A stretch of DNA of 64,000 nucleotides from Agriotes lineatus (GCA_940337035.1 OW679200.1:22671090-22735089); one strand, 5' to 3'; positions 1 through 10,864 are shown, numbered from the stretch's first letter. Made by a program: numbers and translations. Notes: a model not told the origin generated them from the sequence alone.

Positions 1-29
1 TGTTTTAAAATCCGCCATTAAGAGTCGTT

Positions 30-349
30 AGCCGGGGTCGGTAGCTCAGTGGTAAGCATTCTGACTACTGATCTAAGGGTTGCGAGTTCGATTCCCGGTC
101 CCGGTGAGGTTTTCAAAAATAAAAAAATACAGATGAAAACCTCTACAGAATGCCATCATTCGGAAGTAATGTAAAGCCGTGCGTCCCATGTTACTACGAT
201 GTGTAGCATGTAAAAGATCCCTTGCTAGGGTTGGAACTCCTTAGTCTCGGCAAAATTCTAAGTAGGACTTTGACCATATGACCAAAGCAGTCGGTGTCTA
301 AGGTACCTGGTACTCTGCATGCCTAAACCTTGTCCATTAACAAACAAAC
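30..349 (+). mobile_element. tRNA-derived SINE, full length with target duplications
   Basis: A 320-bp pol III retroposon. The head (about 31-106) is tRNA-like, with an A box TAGCTCAGTGGTAAGC at 42-57 and a B box GAGTTCGATTCC at 84-95. The body (about 110-335) is unrelated to tRNA and the 3' tail is a short (AAAC)n run at 338-349. A 23-bp direct repeat beginning AAAATCCGCC lies at 7-29 and again at 350-372, exactly flanking the element. This is the target-site duplication left by LINE-assisted insertion. The duplication shows no mismatch, so the insertion is probably young. The tRNA-like part does not fold into a convincing functional tRNA because the T stem is mismatched. Confidence 0.88.
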
Positions 350-372
350 AAAATCCGCCATTAAGAGTCGTT

Positions 373-1984
373 TTAGCAGTGTACGCATATTTAGTTACAA
401 AAAGTTACTAATGTCAAAATAAGACATTGACATTTTATAACTTATCTAAAGTAGCTCAGTTACTGAACACGGCTTAATCATGCAAATAAATATTGTATCA
501 TCATTGATTTACACTTGCGTTATTTTATACACAAAAATAAAGTAAGTACGAATTCAAACTAAATTTTAATCAAGCAATAATTTTGACTTTAGTAATATTT
601 TGTTACTAAATGTCACTGACACCTTTAAAAAAATGCACATGCAAAGCCTGTCACAGTGTAACAATTGGAGTGAACGCGGTACAGACGACTTGTGCAGTTT
701 ACACAGGTATTTGTAGTCATATTTCAGTAATATTTCAGACGTTTTTAACTGAAAACCATGATTGTTAGTTTCAGTATCACCGTTTTAAAACAGTTTTTTT
801 GATAAAATCGGAGTTATTTGTAGATAAACACCCTCTAAAGGAGATCTGTTATCATTTGAAGAGAGAATAATTGCTTAAAATACTATTCTCTACATTTAAT
901 TTGCCTGTTTATTTACAACCGATGCCTCTATTACTGAAATCAAGCGAAATATTGTTAGATTTGCCTATGCACGCTGTAGCAGAAACGCCTCAAAATGGCC
1001 GCCACTTAAAATTGACCCCACTGTCCTTATAACGTCACTGTACTACCAACCAGTTACTGGCTCTGCTACCAATCTTGATGTGGTAAAGTGGTGGCGCTAT
1101 CTGTTGGTAATACCGGAAATTACCGCCCAGAAGCCGTTCAAGGTCATTCAAATCAGTCGCTCCTAGAATAGTAAAGAACATTTGTGCCAAAAATCTAAAC
1201 TCCATTTGTTTCAGGTAGAAATCTATATTGCCTGGGCTATAATATTTTATTTTAAATTTCCTGCTTACCTAATTATTTATGGTAGATTTCATTATATTGA
1301 AGTGGAGTCTGTTATAATCCATGCCAGTGACAGACAGGTATGACAAATAGGGTACGGATTTTGAGGCAAACATCATCCCATGGAAAAAGTTCAAATACTA
1401 TTTGCAATAAGGGTAACCGAAATGGAAAATGCAATAATTACGTCGGTAGCTAGGTAACAAGTACAATAGTACATGTTTGTTTGTTATACCATCTTCTTTT
1501 CTCTTGGTAAAGTGTATATCGGTTACTGTCTAGCATACTTATTACTTATGCTTTATGTTTCTTACAATTTTAGGCAACCTACGTATATAAGGTTCTTAAA
1601 CTTGTATTGGGAGTTTTTAATGTTTAAGATTTTAGTTCCTTCTTAATGCTTATTTATCTATATTTTTAAGCATTTAAAGTATTATTTTCCATTATTTTGT
1701 ACTTAAAAGTCTGCTCTCTAGGTATTATACTTTTTTCTATGATCGTGTCAAAATGACAACTTTTTGCACAGTTTCTAATGTCAAAAGTGACTTTTGTAGT
1801 ACTCTTAATATTAGCGCCGGAATTACGTCTTTTTTGCACGTTGTCATTGGTAGCGTGTTTTAATACTATATTAAAACATGCTCTGCCGTAAATTTGAATG
1901 TCAACATAACCTAAAATGTATAACACAATGTGACGGAAAAAGTGTAACCGAGTTTTTATATTTCTGCCGTAGAAAAAATAGCGT
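373..1984. other. AT-rich non-coding DNA
   Basis: No coding region, RNA gene or clear repeat is recognisable. Short open frames are scattered with no family resemblance. Confidence 0.5.
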
Positions 1985-2103
1985 ATGATACACGTGTATA
2001 AGTGTTATTAAAGCACTAGCGAGGTTAAAAGCACTCCGATTTGCGTTGTGCTCTTAAACTCGTCGCACGTGCTTTACAGGCGTGCTTATACACTAGTATC
2101 ATA
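1985..2103. repeat. Imperfect hairpin (small foldback sequence)
   Basis: Two arms of about 50 bp face each other around a loop of about 13 bp. Both arms begin ATGATAC and carry GTGTATAAG and a terminal AGCAC block, with several mismatches between them. It sits 32 bp upstream of the Tc1-ended foldback element. It could be a MITE-like hairpin; no target duplication is certain. Confidence 0.6.
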
Positions 2104-2459
2104 AAATACTATATTGTTGTGTAACAAACATTATACACTCATGGACAAAAAAACCGTTACACTAATTTTTTTTTAAATAGCGGTATTTCAAATGACGATA
2201 ACTTTTTAAATTATGAAGTTAGAAAGGTCTATAAAAAATAAAAAAGAAGCTTGGACTATATTCTTTAAGAACCAATTTCAATGGTGTGCGTTTTTTCAAA
2301 ATGGCGGATGACTGAGCGAGAACATGCGAAATTGAGGAATAACGGACCGCGTTAAGTAAAAAAAAATACGTCATTGCGAGCAAAAGAACATGATATTTTA
2401 GTTACAATTATTTTAAAATTAGTAGCCTATGGTAAATTTTAAAGTTGGTGGCACTGTAA

Positions 2460-2595
2460 GTCATTATGACAAGAGCTCACAATTATGTCAAATTCGAGGT
2501 GAGCAGGTTAGGTTTTGCGTCAGTTTGTGTCAAAACTGACGCAAAACCTAACCTGATAACCTCGAATTTGGCATAATTGTTGTGTCAGTCATAAT
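2460..2595. repeat. Nested hairpin inside the left arm of the foldback element
   Basis: A 22-bp perfect stem (2504-2525 with 2534-2555) has an 8-nt loop and imperfect outer pairing to 2460 and 2595. The stem holds AGGTTAGGTT, which resembles the insect telomeric TTAGG unit. The segment is absent from the matching position of the right arm, so it looks like a later insertion. Confidence 0.75.
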
Positions 2596-2943
2596 GAAAA
2601 CTCCCTAGCGAAATTTTTTTCTTATTTAGTCTCTAGGGAGTAAATGTTTTACTTCTGTCACAATTTTGATGCTATAGAAACCGACTTCTACTCCAGGTCG
2701 TGGAAAAAATCTGTTTTTTCTTTAAATGCTTATATCTCCGCAAAAAACATTACTTGGAAAATAATTTTGAATTTTCAACAAGGTCAAATCACTGACAAAT
2801 AGCGGGCTCAGGGAAATTGCCGTTCGTTTGGTGGTTTCATAAAGTTTTGTTACCTTCATTAATTACCAGCAACATGTGTACATAATTATTCTAAAAAAGG
2901 CGCTTGTACGTGATTTTGTAATTATGTGATGGTGTGCTTGCGT

Positions 2944-3057
2944 AGTTTTGTTTGTGTGTGTGTTTGTGTCACAAGGATAAGGACCCCGTGGTTCATTAAC
3001 TCCACAGTATTTTAAGACTCGAAACTCTTCTTGCCGTGTTTGTGGGTGTGTGTGTGT
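2944..3057. repeat. GT-rich loop of the foldback element
   Basis: The unpaired centre holds two GT microsatellite tracts (around 2951-2970 and 3041-3058) between the two arms. Confidence 0.5.
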
Positions 3058-4230
3058 GCGCACACACCATCACACAATCACGTACAAATGCTTCTTTTTT
3101 GAAGAATTATGTGCACTATAGTTGTTGGTAACTGGTGAAGGTGGTAAAATGACCCAACAAACAGTAATTTCCCTGAGACCGCTGTTTGCCAGTGATGTGA
3201 TCTTGTTGAAAATTCAAAATTCTCTTTGCAATGCGTTTTCGAGATGTAGGCATCAAAAAATAGTTTGTTTTTCCAATGCGAACAACTCAGAAAAAAATAG
3301 TTTTACAGAGATGCATTAAGGAAGAAATTTTGAAGAGGATGCTCTGACCTTTCATATTCTTTTTCTCACAATGACGTAAAATGTTTTGCTTACGTTATAC
3401 AACGCCGCAAATTCGGTCCGTTATTTCCCAATTTCGCAATCTCTCGCTCAGTCATCCGTCATTTAAAAAAACTCATCACGTATCATCTTAGAACAGAAAA
3501 TAAATAGGAAGCCGCATTTGTAAGAAATCCGTGCGACTGCGATGGGTTTTCAAAATGGCGGATAGTTGTTTTCTTTTGGCAGTGGCGTATCATATCGAGA
3601 GGGTGCAGGTACAGCAAACAATTTCAACAGTTTTATTAAGTGCACTTTACACTATGTGATTTATGACTAGATGTGATTTTGTGTGACTTCAGTCACTGTC
3701 TGTAATTTAAATTGCTTCCTCAGATTGTGTGATTACAAATAATGACCCCATTATACGTTCCCTTCTATGCCCATGACTATTGTTGTGTACAAGTACGTAT
3801 GACAAGTGACATGTTCAGAGAAATTATCACTCTATTTGAAGTGAAAAGTAATATTAATACTTACTGATGGAATATAATGCCCAAAGTCCTGGTATTTGGG
3901 GTCTGAGAACAGCCAAAATTAGTCTCAAACTAACTAAAACCCACAACTGTCAAACCGGTATCGTGCCTCATTAGTCATACATGGGTTTTCAAAATGGCCG
4001 CTTCCGTCGCCTAGATGTTACAGCCAAGTTAAATGAAATGCGCCCTCCTGTCTATTTTCTGTTGTAAGCGTATCATTGAAATCAATGGATTCTTAAAGCA
4101 CATAGTCCAAGCTTAATTTTAATTTTTTATAGACCTTTTTAACTTTACAATTTAAAAAGTTATCGGTATTTGAAATATCCCAATTTTTTCAAAAAAAATT
4201 AGTGTACCGGTTTTTTTGTCCATGAGTATA

Positions 4231-4704
4231 GTAGGTAACGTGACAAAACGGTTTTCAAATGAAATTTAAACATACCATTATGGAAAGTACTTACTTTATG
4301 GTCACACAAGCAAATTATAATACATTATAACGCAGAAAAAATAACAAATAATTGTGGCACTACTAAAACTAGATATGTATGGTACAAGCGAATAAAGAGA
4401 CGTTTTATCCATAAGAAGAAAAATTTAGCTCACTAGGCAAAGTCGTCTTCTTTTAATGACTATCTGATTCTCATTATCAACTCATGTAATATCATAGCAT
4501 CTCTGAAATGGAAAAAGTTCAAAACAGTCCGCTTTGTATTTAAACTCAATCCAAACTATTAAATTGTAAATAGACAGAAGAATTATTAAAAAAACACCGA
4601 TATTGTTTTGATTATTCCCCTCGTAAAATTTCAACTAAACGTAACCCTGAAATTTTCGAATTTTGACCAATGAGGTGCGAATTACGTCACAATTTATTTC
4701 TCCT
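4231..4704. other. AT-rich non-coding spacer
   Basis: This stretch lies between two foldback elements. Nothing recognisable was found. Confidence 0.5.
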
Positions 4705-4712
4705 CACTAGGG

Positions 4713-4903
4713 GGTGTCCGGTGAAAATCACTCGGGAGTAATCCGTCCGGTCAAAACCGCTCCGGTCACAATCACTCCAACAAAAACCACTCCCGATAAA
4801 ATCACTTTGGTCAAAACCACGCCCGTGCATAATCACTCCGGCACAAAATCACTCCTGTACAAAACCACTGATATTATAAATCAGAAAAATTCGGGCATTT
4901 ATA
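4713..4903 (+). repeat. Left terminal inverted repeat with about 11 subrepeats
   Basis: A tandem array of degenerate 15-16 bp units (core AATCACTCC) ends in an AT-rich unique block. It accidentally keeps a 76-codon frame open (4714-4944), which is the repeat read as Thr/Pro/Lys and not a gene. Confidence 0.8.
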
Positions 4904-6310
4904 TAATAGTAATATTTCTGACTTGTGTTTTGTATGGTTCCTAGGGTTGCATAATCATATTTTTGGCAGCAGGACAGCGTGGGCGGCCTCCGGGAGCAGG
5001 AATTCATAGAATTTAAGGGATCATAACCAACTTTTGCATCTGTGTTTCATATGGTTTCGCAAGATGCATAATCATATTTTTCTGGGACAGAACACCGTGG
5101 GACGGAGTCCCGGCTGTCAGAATTTTCTGACTTATGCAAACCAAGTCAATAAAGCTATTTTAACGCTTTTGCTCTAAACTGACTTAATGGCAGATAATGC
5201 GATTTGAAATATTTACCACTTTAATGAGTGTGCTTCGACCAAATCACTACGCTATAAAGTATGAACATTAATTTAATTTTTTATTTTATTTACATACATT
5301 TTATTGAGATACTAATCATATGTTTCATGGACAAAATAAATTAATACTATAAATGAGGAAGAAAGACTAACAATTATAAATAAGCAATAAAAGCATTGGA
5401 AATTATAAAAAGTAAAGCATTTTATTTTTTCTCTTTATTATGTCCAATGTTTTTATTGCTTTTTTATAATTTATAATTATTGGCCTCTCATTATGATTGT
5501 TACGCAAAGCAATATTATATTGCTCTTAATCGAAGTAAACATTGGCCATTTCATTTGACACATTTTCAGAGCATCTACAAGGTTGGTGTTCTGTGCCGTA
5601 GTAATGTCAGTGTAATTTGAGCAATCCTTGTCATGCATTTCTTACTACGTTTCAGAACACTGGTGCACTCTGCAATGGTAGACAATGCCAATACGCCTCC
5701 CGGACGCCGCCCACGGTGTTCTGCGGCCAAAAAATTTGACTTTGCAACCCTCGGGACCATAAGAAACACGCATCATGATTTCATGAATATAATAATATAT
5801 AAGCCGTTCACGACCTTTTTGGGACAAAGTTGGCTATGATTTTTTCTTTTCATGTTGGACTAACTGATTCGATGATGTAGCGGATGCAATTTATTTTTCT
5901 GTCAGTGTCTGTTCGACATTTTCTTGCCACCACATTGCCAGATTTATTATTTTAATATTCGTAAGAAAATAAATAATTTATCAAATGTGTAAAAATAATT
6001 TTAATTTCTGTCAAAGGAAAAGTCAAAATGCCCAAAATAATGTTGTTACAACAAAACATTTCCATTAAACGATGCTACTTCCAATTTAAAAAGGACAGAC
6101 CAAATTTAAAAGAACGCGAGTCGATGTGGAGACTAGAGAATATCCGGCAACAATGTACCTATTAAGAAAATATAACCTTAAACTGAAAACAACCTAACCT
6201 AACACAAAAAGTGTCAATTTCCATGAGGGAGTTTAGTTGCAACAGAGGTTCTCCAACAAAATTACTAGATGGTCATAGCCTCACCTGACCCAAAAAGATC
6301 GTGAACGGCT

Positions 6311-6455
6311 TATAAATGCCCGAATTTTTCTGATTTATTATGCGAGTGGTTTTGTGCAGGAGTGATTATGGACTGGAGTGATTTTTGTTAGAGTAATTTT
6401 CACCGAAGTGATTTTAACCGGAGGGATTATTCCCGAGTGATTTTCACCTAGACTC
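6311..6455 (-). repeat. Right terminal inverted repeat with about 8 subrepeats
   Basis: Reverse complement of the left end, with fewer subrepeats. It ends one base before the second CACTAGGG copy. Confidence 0.8.
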
Positions 6456-6463
6456 CACTAGGG

Positions 6464-7287
6464 AGATTTGGCAACATCCTGCGACAAGTTCCTGAATTTT
6501 TAGGTTTTAGAGAATCGAAGGAACACCTAATTTTTAACATTATTAAACAAATCGTTCATTGATTTCTTGTGTTAAAATTTTATTTAGGAAAGTCTACCAA
6601 AAGATTCCTCGACCATGTCAAAAGCTGCGCAGCGAACGGCAATTTGACATGGTCTTGAGATCTTACTACTGAGAATTTAATATATTTAATAACGATTTGA
6701 TGTTATTTTGCAGGCAAAATGGTGATTCCTCCTGAAATTTTTAGATAGGACTTTGACTAGTTGTGAAAAGTATCAAAAAGTCAAGTTTTTTAATGTCGCC
6801 AAAGGCAATGTGAAAAAATTATACATTATAAGGGAGAGAAAAGCGTAATTTTTCTCAAGGTGTGAGTTTTAAACCCTAGGACGAAGTCCGAGGACTGCAA
6901 ATACACAGACAGAAGTAGTGGTCTACCCATGTAATAAATTTAACCAGTTTTTCCTATTAATATCTTCAAAAACACCCACAAAACTGAGTTAAATTTCAAA
7001 ATAAGTTTACTCTAAAAATGGAATAATATTTAAAATTTTAGTTTAATGACACAATACACCAAAAAGATGTCTTTGAAATGCAAACTAACAAAGACTGCAT
7101 AGGTATTTTTTTTAATGAATCAATGCATTTGAACAATCTGTCCAAAGTGGACAATAAGTTCTAAGTATGTGAGATATACAAATGACTTAATATATTTACA
7201 ACTAGCAACCCAGTGAGACAAATGTCTCATTTAAAAAAACAAAAAATAGAACGCGTATTAAATAAAAACTGTACCCAGACCTAGAAG
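6464..7287. other. Non-coding DNA
   Basis: No gene is recognised. A short inverted pair, CCATGTCAAA at about 6613 and TTTGACATGG at about 6646, could form a small hairpin. Confidence 0.45.
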
Positions 7288-7408
7288 GTGTCAAAGTGGT
7301 ACGCCGCATCGGAACATTCTGGAAGCTGTCAAAGTGGTTGCCTAACCGATCGACGTTTTAAGGCGCGGAGGGTCGCAGCTCCGTTTGGCTGCCGAAACAG
7401 CGTACTGA

Positions 7409-7900
7409 CACTTCCGGTTTTCGAGAAATCACGTGATTTCCGTCCGTCCGGGACGCTGGTCCGTCCGGGACGCTGTTCCAGCAGCCAAACCGTAAGAGAT
7501 AGAGAAACAAGTTATTAAAGTTATATGTTTGGAATGGTCATGTCAGGTCAGGAACCGAATTTCAGTCACGTGACACTTCCGGTTTTCGAGAAATCACGTG
7601 ATTTTCGTCCGTCCGGGACGCTGGTCCGTCCCGGACGCTGTTTCAGCAGCCAAACCGTAAGAGATAGAGAAAAAAGTTATTAAAGTTATATGTTTGGAAT
7701 GGTCATGTCAGGTCAGGAACCGAATTTCACTCACGTGACACTTCCGGTTTTCGATAAATCACGTGATTTCTCGAAAACCGGAAGTGTCACGTGACTGAAA
7801 TTCGATTCCTCACCTGACATGACCATTCCAAACATATAACTTTCATAACTTGTTTCTCTATCTCTTACGGTTTGGCTGCTGAAACAGCGTCCCGGACGCG
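7409..7900. repeat. 165-bp GC-rich unit: direct copies plus a terminal inverted copy
   Basis: The unit starts CACTTCCGGTTTTCGAGAAA, contains the palindrome AATCACGTGATT and a doubled GTCCGTCCGGGACGCTG, and ends TCACGTGA. Copies start at 7409, 7574 and 7739 (two steps of exactly 165 bp). The third copy is broken after about 20 bp and turns into an inverted copy that reads out to about 7900, so the centre near 7759 is a palindrome. A partial inverted piece also lies at about 7380-7402. A TE with foldback structure is likely, but the ends were not identified. Confidence 0.75.
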
Positions 7901-8095
7901 TATTTCACATATGTCATGCAGATCCGCAACTGGGTGGAATCAAAACGCAACGTCCAATACGAGACTCGGTGATGATAGCGCTGACGCAGTGATCTAGTCC
8001 CCTTTCATCTCAGCTGTTTAGATCTAATACAGCAGGGCCAGTCAAGTTTGCTAATCGCCTAATATAATAATGAGTTTTAACGATTTAGCGATTGA

Positions 8096-8369
8096 TGGCG
8101 TCTTGGCATAGGAAAAATACATTCCTATCTACCATCTGGTATATATAAATACGAAAAATTGGACGTCCACATCAGTGGTGAAGGAGACTTCAAATGTTCA
8201 TTACGCGTAAATTTATGTGACGAAAAGAGCGTTAACAAGTGGTTGTATGAGTCTAACGGAGACCAATTACATTGTAAAAACAAGTAAAATTTGCAAATGC
8301 CAAAGCAAATGCCGCTGTCATTATGTGGTGTTAAAACATTTGCTTTGCCAGCATAGCTCTCGCCGAAAG
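8096..8369 (+). pseudogene. Frameshifted exon of a Cys/His transposon-like insect protein
   Basis: One frame from 8096 to about 8283 encodes a stretch containing SYLPSGIYKYEKL, then FKCSLRVNLCDE and KWLYES. A second frame takes over near 8255 and carries CKCQSKCRC and LKHLLCQHSSRRK. Together they follow the order seen in uncharacterised insect proteins of transposon type (Tyr-rich start, RVN motif, WL motif, CQH motif near the exon end). A single indel near 8255-8280 would explain the change of frame. The exon ends at a perfect 5' splice site, AAAG/GTAAGT, at 8369/8370. No downstream exon was identified. Family placement is from memory of motif order and is tentative; decay is clear. Confidence 0.45.
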
Positions 8370-9477
8370 GTAAGTGTGAAATTAATTGCCATCAAACCTG
8401 AAAATGATACACATATTTTTCGACAACGATCAAAATAAGAGGTAATTTACGCATGTTATTGATACGCGAAATATTCCATTTTTAACGTGGTAAAAGATAG
8501 GATATTTATTTACTATTCTCCTTAGCATAGAATTTCGGCTTAGACAGCGTAGTATTTGTATATGAATACCCAGCATTTTCTGGCTTAATGTGCCTTGCAC
8601 CTTGTGAAGTCGAGCAAAAACCCGCGCGATGGCCATGCTCTCTGGTGGCTCGTGTAGGTTGAGTATCTTGAGAACGAGGATACTTAGGCAGATTTGGCCG
8701 TTTTGCTGTCTGTGCATCCATATTCACTAACGTTTCGCAAGACCTTGCAGCTTGCAGTGCGACTTTCACTCTGATGCAGTACATACCTGCTGTTGAGATG
8801 GCCAAAAAGCAGATAACAGACCCTTTAGTTAAATTGCATAGCTGGAGTAGAAATGTTTACTTTGCAAAACTGTAGTATGTCCACACATTTCTAGGTGACA
8901 GCACAATGCAGCACAATAGAAAGGGAGGGAGAATTGTTGCATATTCTTTTTCTCCAATGCGCCCTATAAAATGTTTATGTTATATCTCACTCCCACTCGA
9001 TAAGGGCGCAGACAATAACAGTTATAAATAGATTTTTGAGCTGCTAACTCACAACGTTCTTCTTACTGAAAAACCAGTATATAGATTTTTTCTTAGTAGC
9101 AACTGTGAAACGATCAAACAATTTTGTCCACTCAGTAAAAAAATATTTGAGAATGGGTTACCAGGTATCACTTTGCTTAACTCGATCTAGTACAATTTGA
9201 TGATACTGACTTCTGGTAGTAATCCAGCTAATTCTGGAGAAAATTCTTCTAAATTATAACAAATTTTTGCATCAGCTAGCTAATTAAAATTATTTATTCA
9301 AATTACACTAACACTAGACTACACTTTAACAAACCAGCAGTCTGTTTATTTCCTTAATAATTTAACGAAATTGAAAAGTAGCAATTAGATAATTTTAATT
9401 TTAAATATTTAACTGACTTTTTTTACTGTAAATACCTTAATATAGTTTTTACAATGAATTTCGCGTGATCTATGATG
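8370..9477. other. Non-coding DNA with two overlapping unassigned minus-strand frames
   Basis: Minus-strand frames at 8506-8805 (99 codons) and 8430-8717 (95 codons) overlap each other and match no family I know. One is Arg/Thr/Pro-rich, the other has no domain. I treat both as unproven. The rest is AT-rich with no signal. Confidence 0.3.
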
Positions 9478-9640
9478 TTATAATGGTACCATTCTAATAA
9501 CACTATAACATTTTTCAAAATAGGTAACTTTATAGTTAAAAATAGGTATAGTCGATTAGTATGGTGGTCTTCTTAGTCTGGGATTTCAACATCAGATTTC
9601 CTCAATAATAGTTTTGATGTTGAAAATTGTTACCGGACGA
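9478..9640 (+). repeat. Copy A of a diverged dispersed repeat
   Basis: Shares ordered blocks with 12705-12860: ATGGTACCA/ATCGTACCA, then TTTATAGTTAAAAATAGGTAT, then a GTATGGT...CTCAAT...TTTGATGTT series. Identity is moderate and interrupted. Both copies are in direct orientation, 3.2 kb apart. Confidence 0.5.
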
Positions 9641-9724
9641 AAACAACGTTACGCCATGAATTTGATAACCAAACTACTCCACCGTCGGTTACCCAATAAA
9701 ACGACACGAATCGGACAATTCTCG

Positions 9725-9830
9725 GATCCGTCGCCCCAATTACATTACGATGGGTTGTAAAAAATTTTGCCGGTTCACTCAGAAGGAGAAGAGGGTATTC
9801 TTTACAACCTTAATTAGGGCAACGAGCCGG
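9725..9830. repeat. Short inverted repeat around a GGTTGTAAA motif
   Basis: The block CGTCGCCCCAATTAC...GGTTGTAAA (about 9729-9764) is mirrored by a partial reverse complement at about 9800-9830, with TTTACAACC and AATTAGGGCAACG. The function is unknown. Confidence 0.4.
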
Positions 9831-10462
9831 TAAACAAAATCAAGATGTTAAATGATAGACGCCTTCACTTTTAGATTGATAAATCCGCTCACTCAAAAGT
9901 GGAAATAGTGGATAGACCTTAAAATGCGTGTGCAGTGCTTGATCCCTGCCAGCGTGCAGCATCAGTGAACTTACCTTACATGTATTGCTTCAGCTTCCCC
10001 AAAAACTCCATACAAAACAAAAACTCCACATCTATTACTAAATTTGCATGCAACGTGAGACCTACGTAATAAGAACGCATTACTAATTTAGAATAAAATG
10101 TATTGGTTAGAGAAAACAAAGACAAAATCGTTTTACAAACATCAAAGTAAATGCAGTGTTTGTAATGCTTCAAAATTACTGGTATCGAGACGATTTGACA
10201 TAAACAAAGTTCACATACAACATTAAAAACAACATCCAATAAAAGCTACATAAGTTACTTTAATAACGTTTCGTTGCGGACGAACCAGAAAGAACTAAAA
10301 TTAGCTACGCTATCAACGTCACGCAGACATAACTTAAATTTAGCTGAACTGTCATACTGCGTCACACACATCGAGAATAGCGCAATACTGAACAGATAGA
10401 AATTCACTGTAAAATTTAATAACACAGTACCTGATTTAGAGGTTTCGGGAGCCGCTGCTTGA

Positions 10463-10864
10463 TTGTCCAACGAAGCCACTGGCCAGCGAAACAGCAACTG
10501 CTTCATTTATTCGACGGGGTGCAGCAACAGGGCCTCAATGAACAAAGACGCTGTCGATAACCTCCAAGGGGAGCAGACAGGATTCATTCTCCTAATGGAA
10601 GATTCCAGCAACGATGAGGAGTTTTATGACCGGGTAGGCCTTCATCGACATAGGCCCAAAAGATATCCACCCCAACAGCGTACGTTTTGCGGTCTGCCAA
10701 CAACCGATATGGGTAACACCGCTGCCATAGTTCCTTATTGTCCCTTAACGACACGACTCCAAAAAGCACTCAACATCAACAGACGGCAGCCAAGGCACTT
10801 AAATCCCGACGACGCGCGCGCTTTGCAGAAACCACTTGTTGACTCTATTAAAGCGGGAGGCTGA
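10463..10864 (+). CDS. Unassigned 133-codon open frame in a GC-richer island
   Basis: I do not recognise this protein. The frame stands out because 10430-10960 is clearly richer in GC than its surroundings. It has an acidic patch MEDSSNDEEFYDR (about residues 46-58), then an Arg/Pro/Gln-rich stretch, and a C-terminal part with LNPDDARALQKPL. There is no hydrophobic segment, signal peptide or catalytic motif. The acidic start recalls leaders of some HARBI1-like proteins, and a PIF/Harbinger fragment lies 1.3 kb downstream, but that fragment is on the other strand. Minus-strand frames at 10584-10769 and 10799-10990 overlap it. It may be an exon of a decayed element or chance. Confidence 0.2.
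   Translation: MSNEATGQRNSNCFIYSTGCSNRASMNKDAVDNLQGEQTGFILLMEDSSNDEEFYDRVGLHRHRPKRYPPQQRTFCGLPTTDMGNTAAIVPYCPLTTRLQKALNINRRQPRHLNPDDARALQKPLVDSIKAGG

Larger units (their letters stand above)
2136..4228. mobile_element. Giant foldback element with Tc1/mariner-type ends
   Basis: The whole 2.1 kb is a long imperfect palindrome. The ends are inverted copies of ACTCATGGACAAAAAAACCG (2137 onward, and its reverse complement ending at 4227), flanked by TA at 2134-2135 and 4229-4230, as expected for Tc1/mariner insertion. Matching blocks continue inward: 2136-2290 pairs with about 4075-4228, 2308-2345 with about 3415-3465, 2767-2870 with about 3118-3215, and 2880-2943 with 3058-3110. The central loop is about 114 bp. 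No transposase is encoded, so mobility would depend on an enzyme supplied in trans. The right arm carries extra sequence (about 3480-4050) and the left arm a nested hairpin, so the arms have diverged by insertion. Superfamily assignment rests only on the end sequence and TA flanks. Confidence 0.8.
4713..6455. mobile_element. Foldback element with subrepeat-built inverted ends (8-bp target duplication)
   Basis: This 1.74-kb element is flanked by CACTAGGG at 4705-4712 and 6456-6463. Both terminal inverted repeats (4713-4903 and 6311-6455) consist of a 15-16 bp tandem subrepeat of the type AAAATCACTCCGGTC, followed by a shared unique block containing TCAGAAAAATTCGGGC. The left end has about three more subrepeats than the right. 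Inside, a block of about 100 bp containing GTGGGCGGC occurs at about 4924-5015, again at 5040-5135, and inverted at about 5685-5790. A third inverted pair meets near 5400. No transposase is visible. Subrepeat-built ends recall Drosophila FB and Galileo elements. An 8-bp duplication also fits hAT or P superfamilies, so the family stays open. Confidence 0.78.

Noticed and set aside
31..106. A functional tRNA gene
   Set aside because: The T stem and acceptor are mismatched, and the unit is fused to a SINE body with target duplications.
4714..4944. A 76-codon Thr/Pro-rich coding frame
   Set aside because: It is the translation of the subrepeats of the transposon end and is matched by an inverted copy at the other end.
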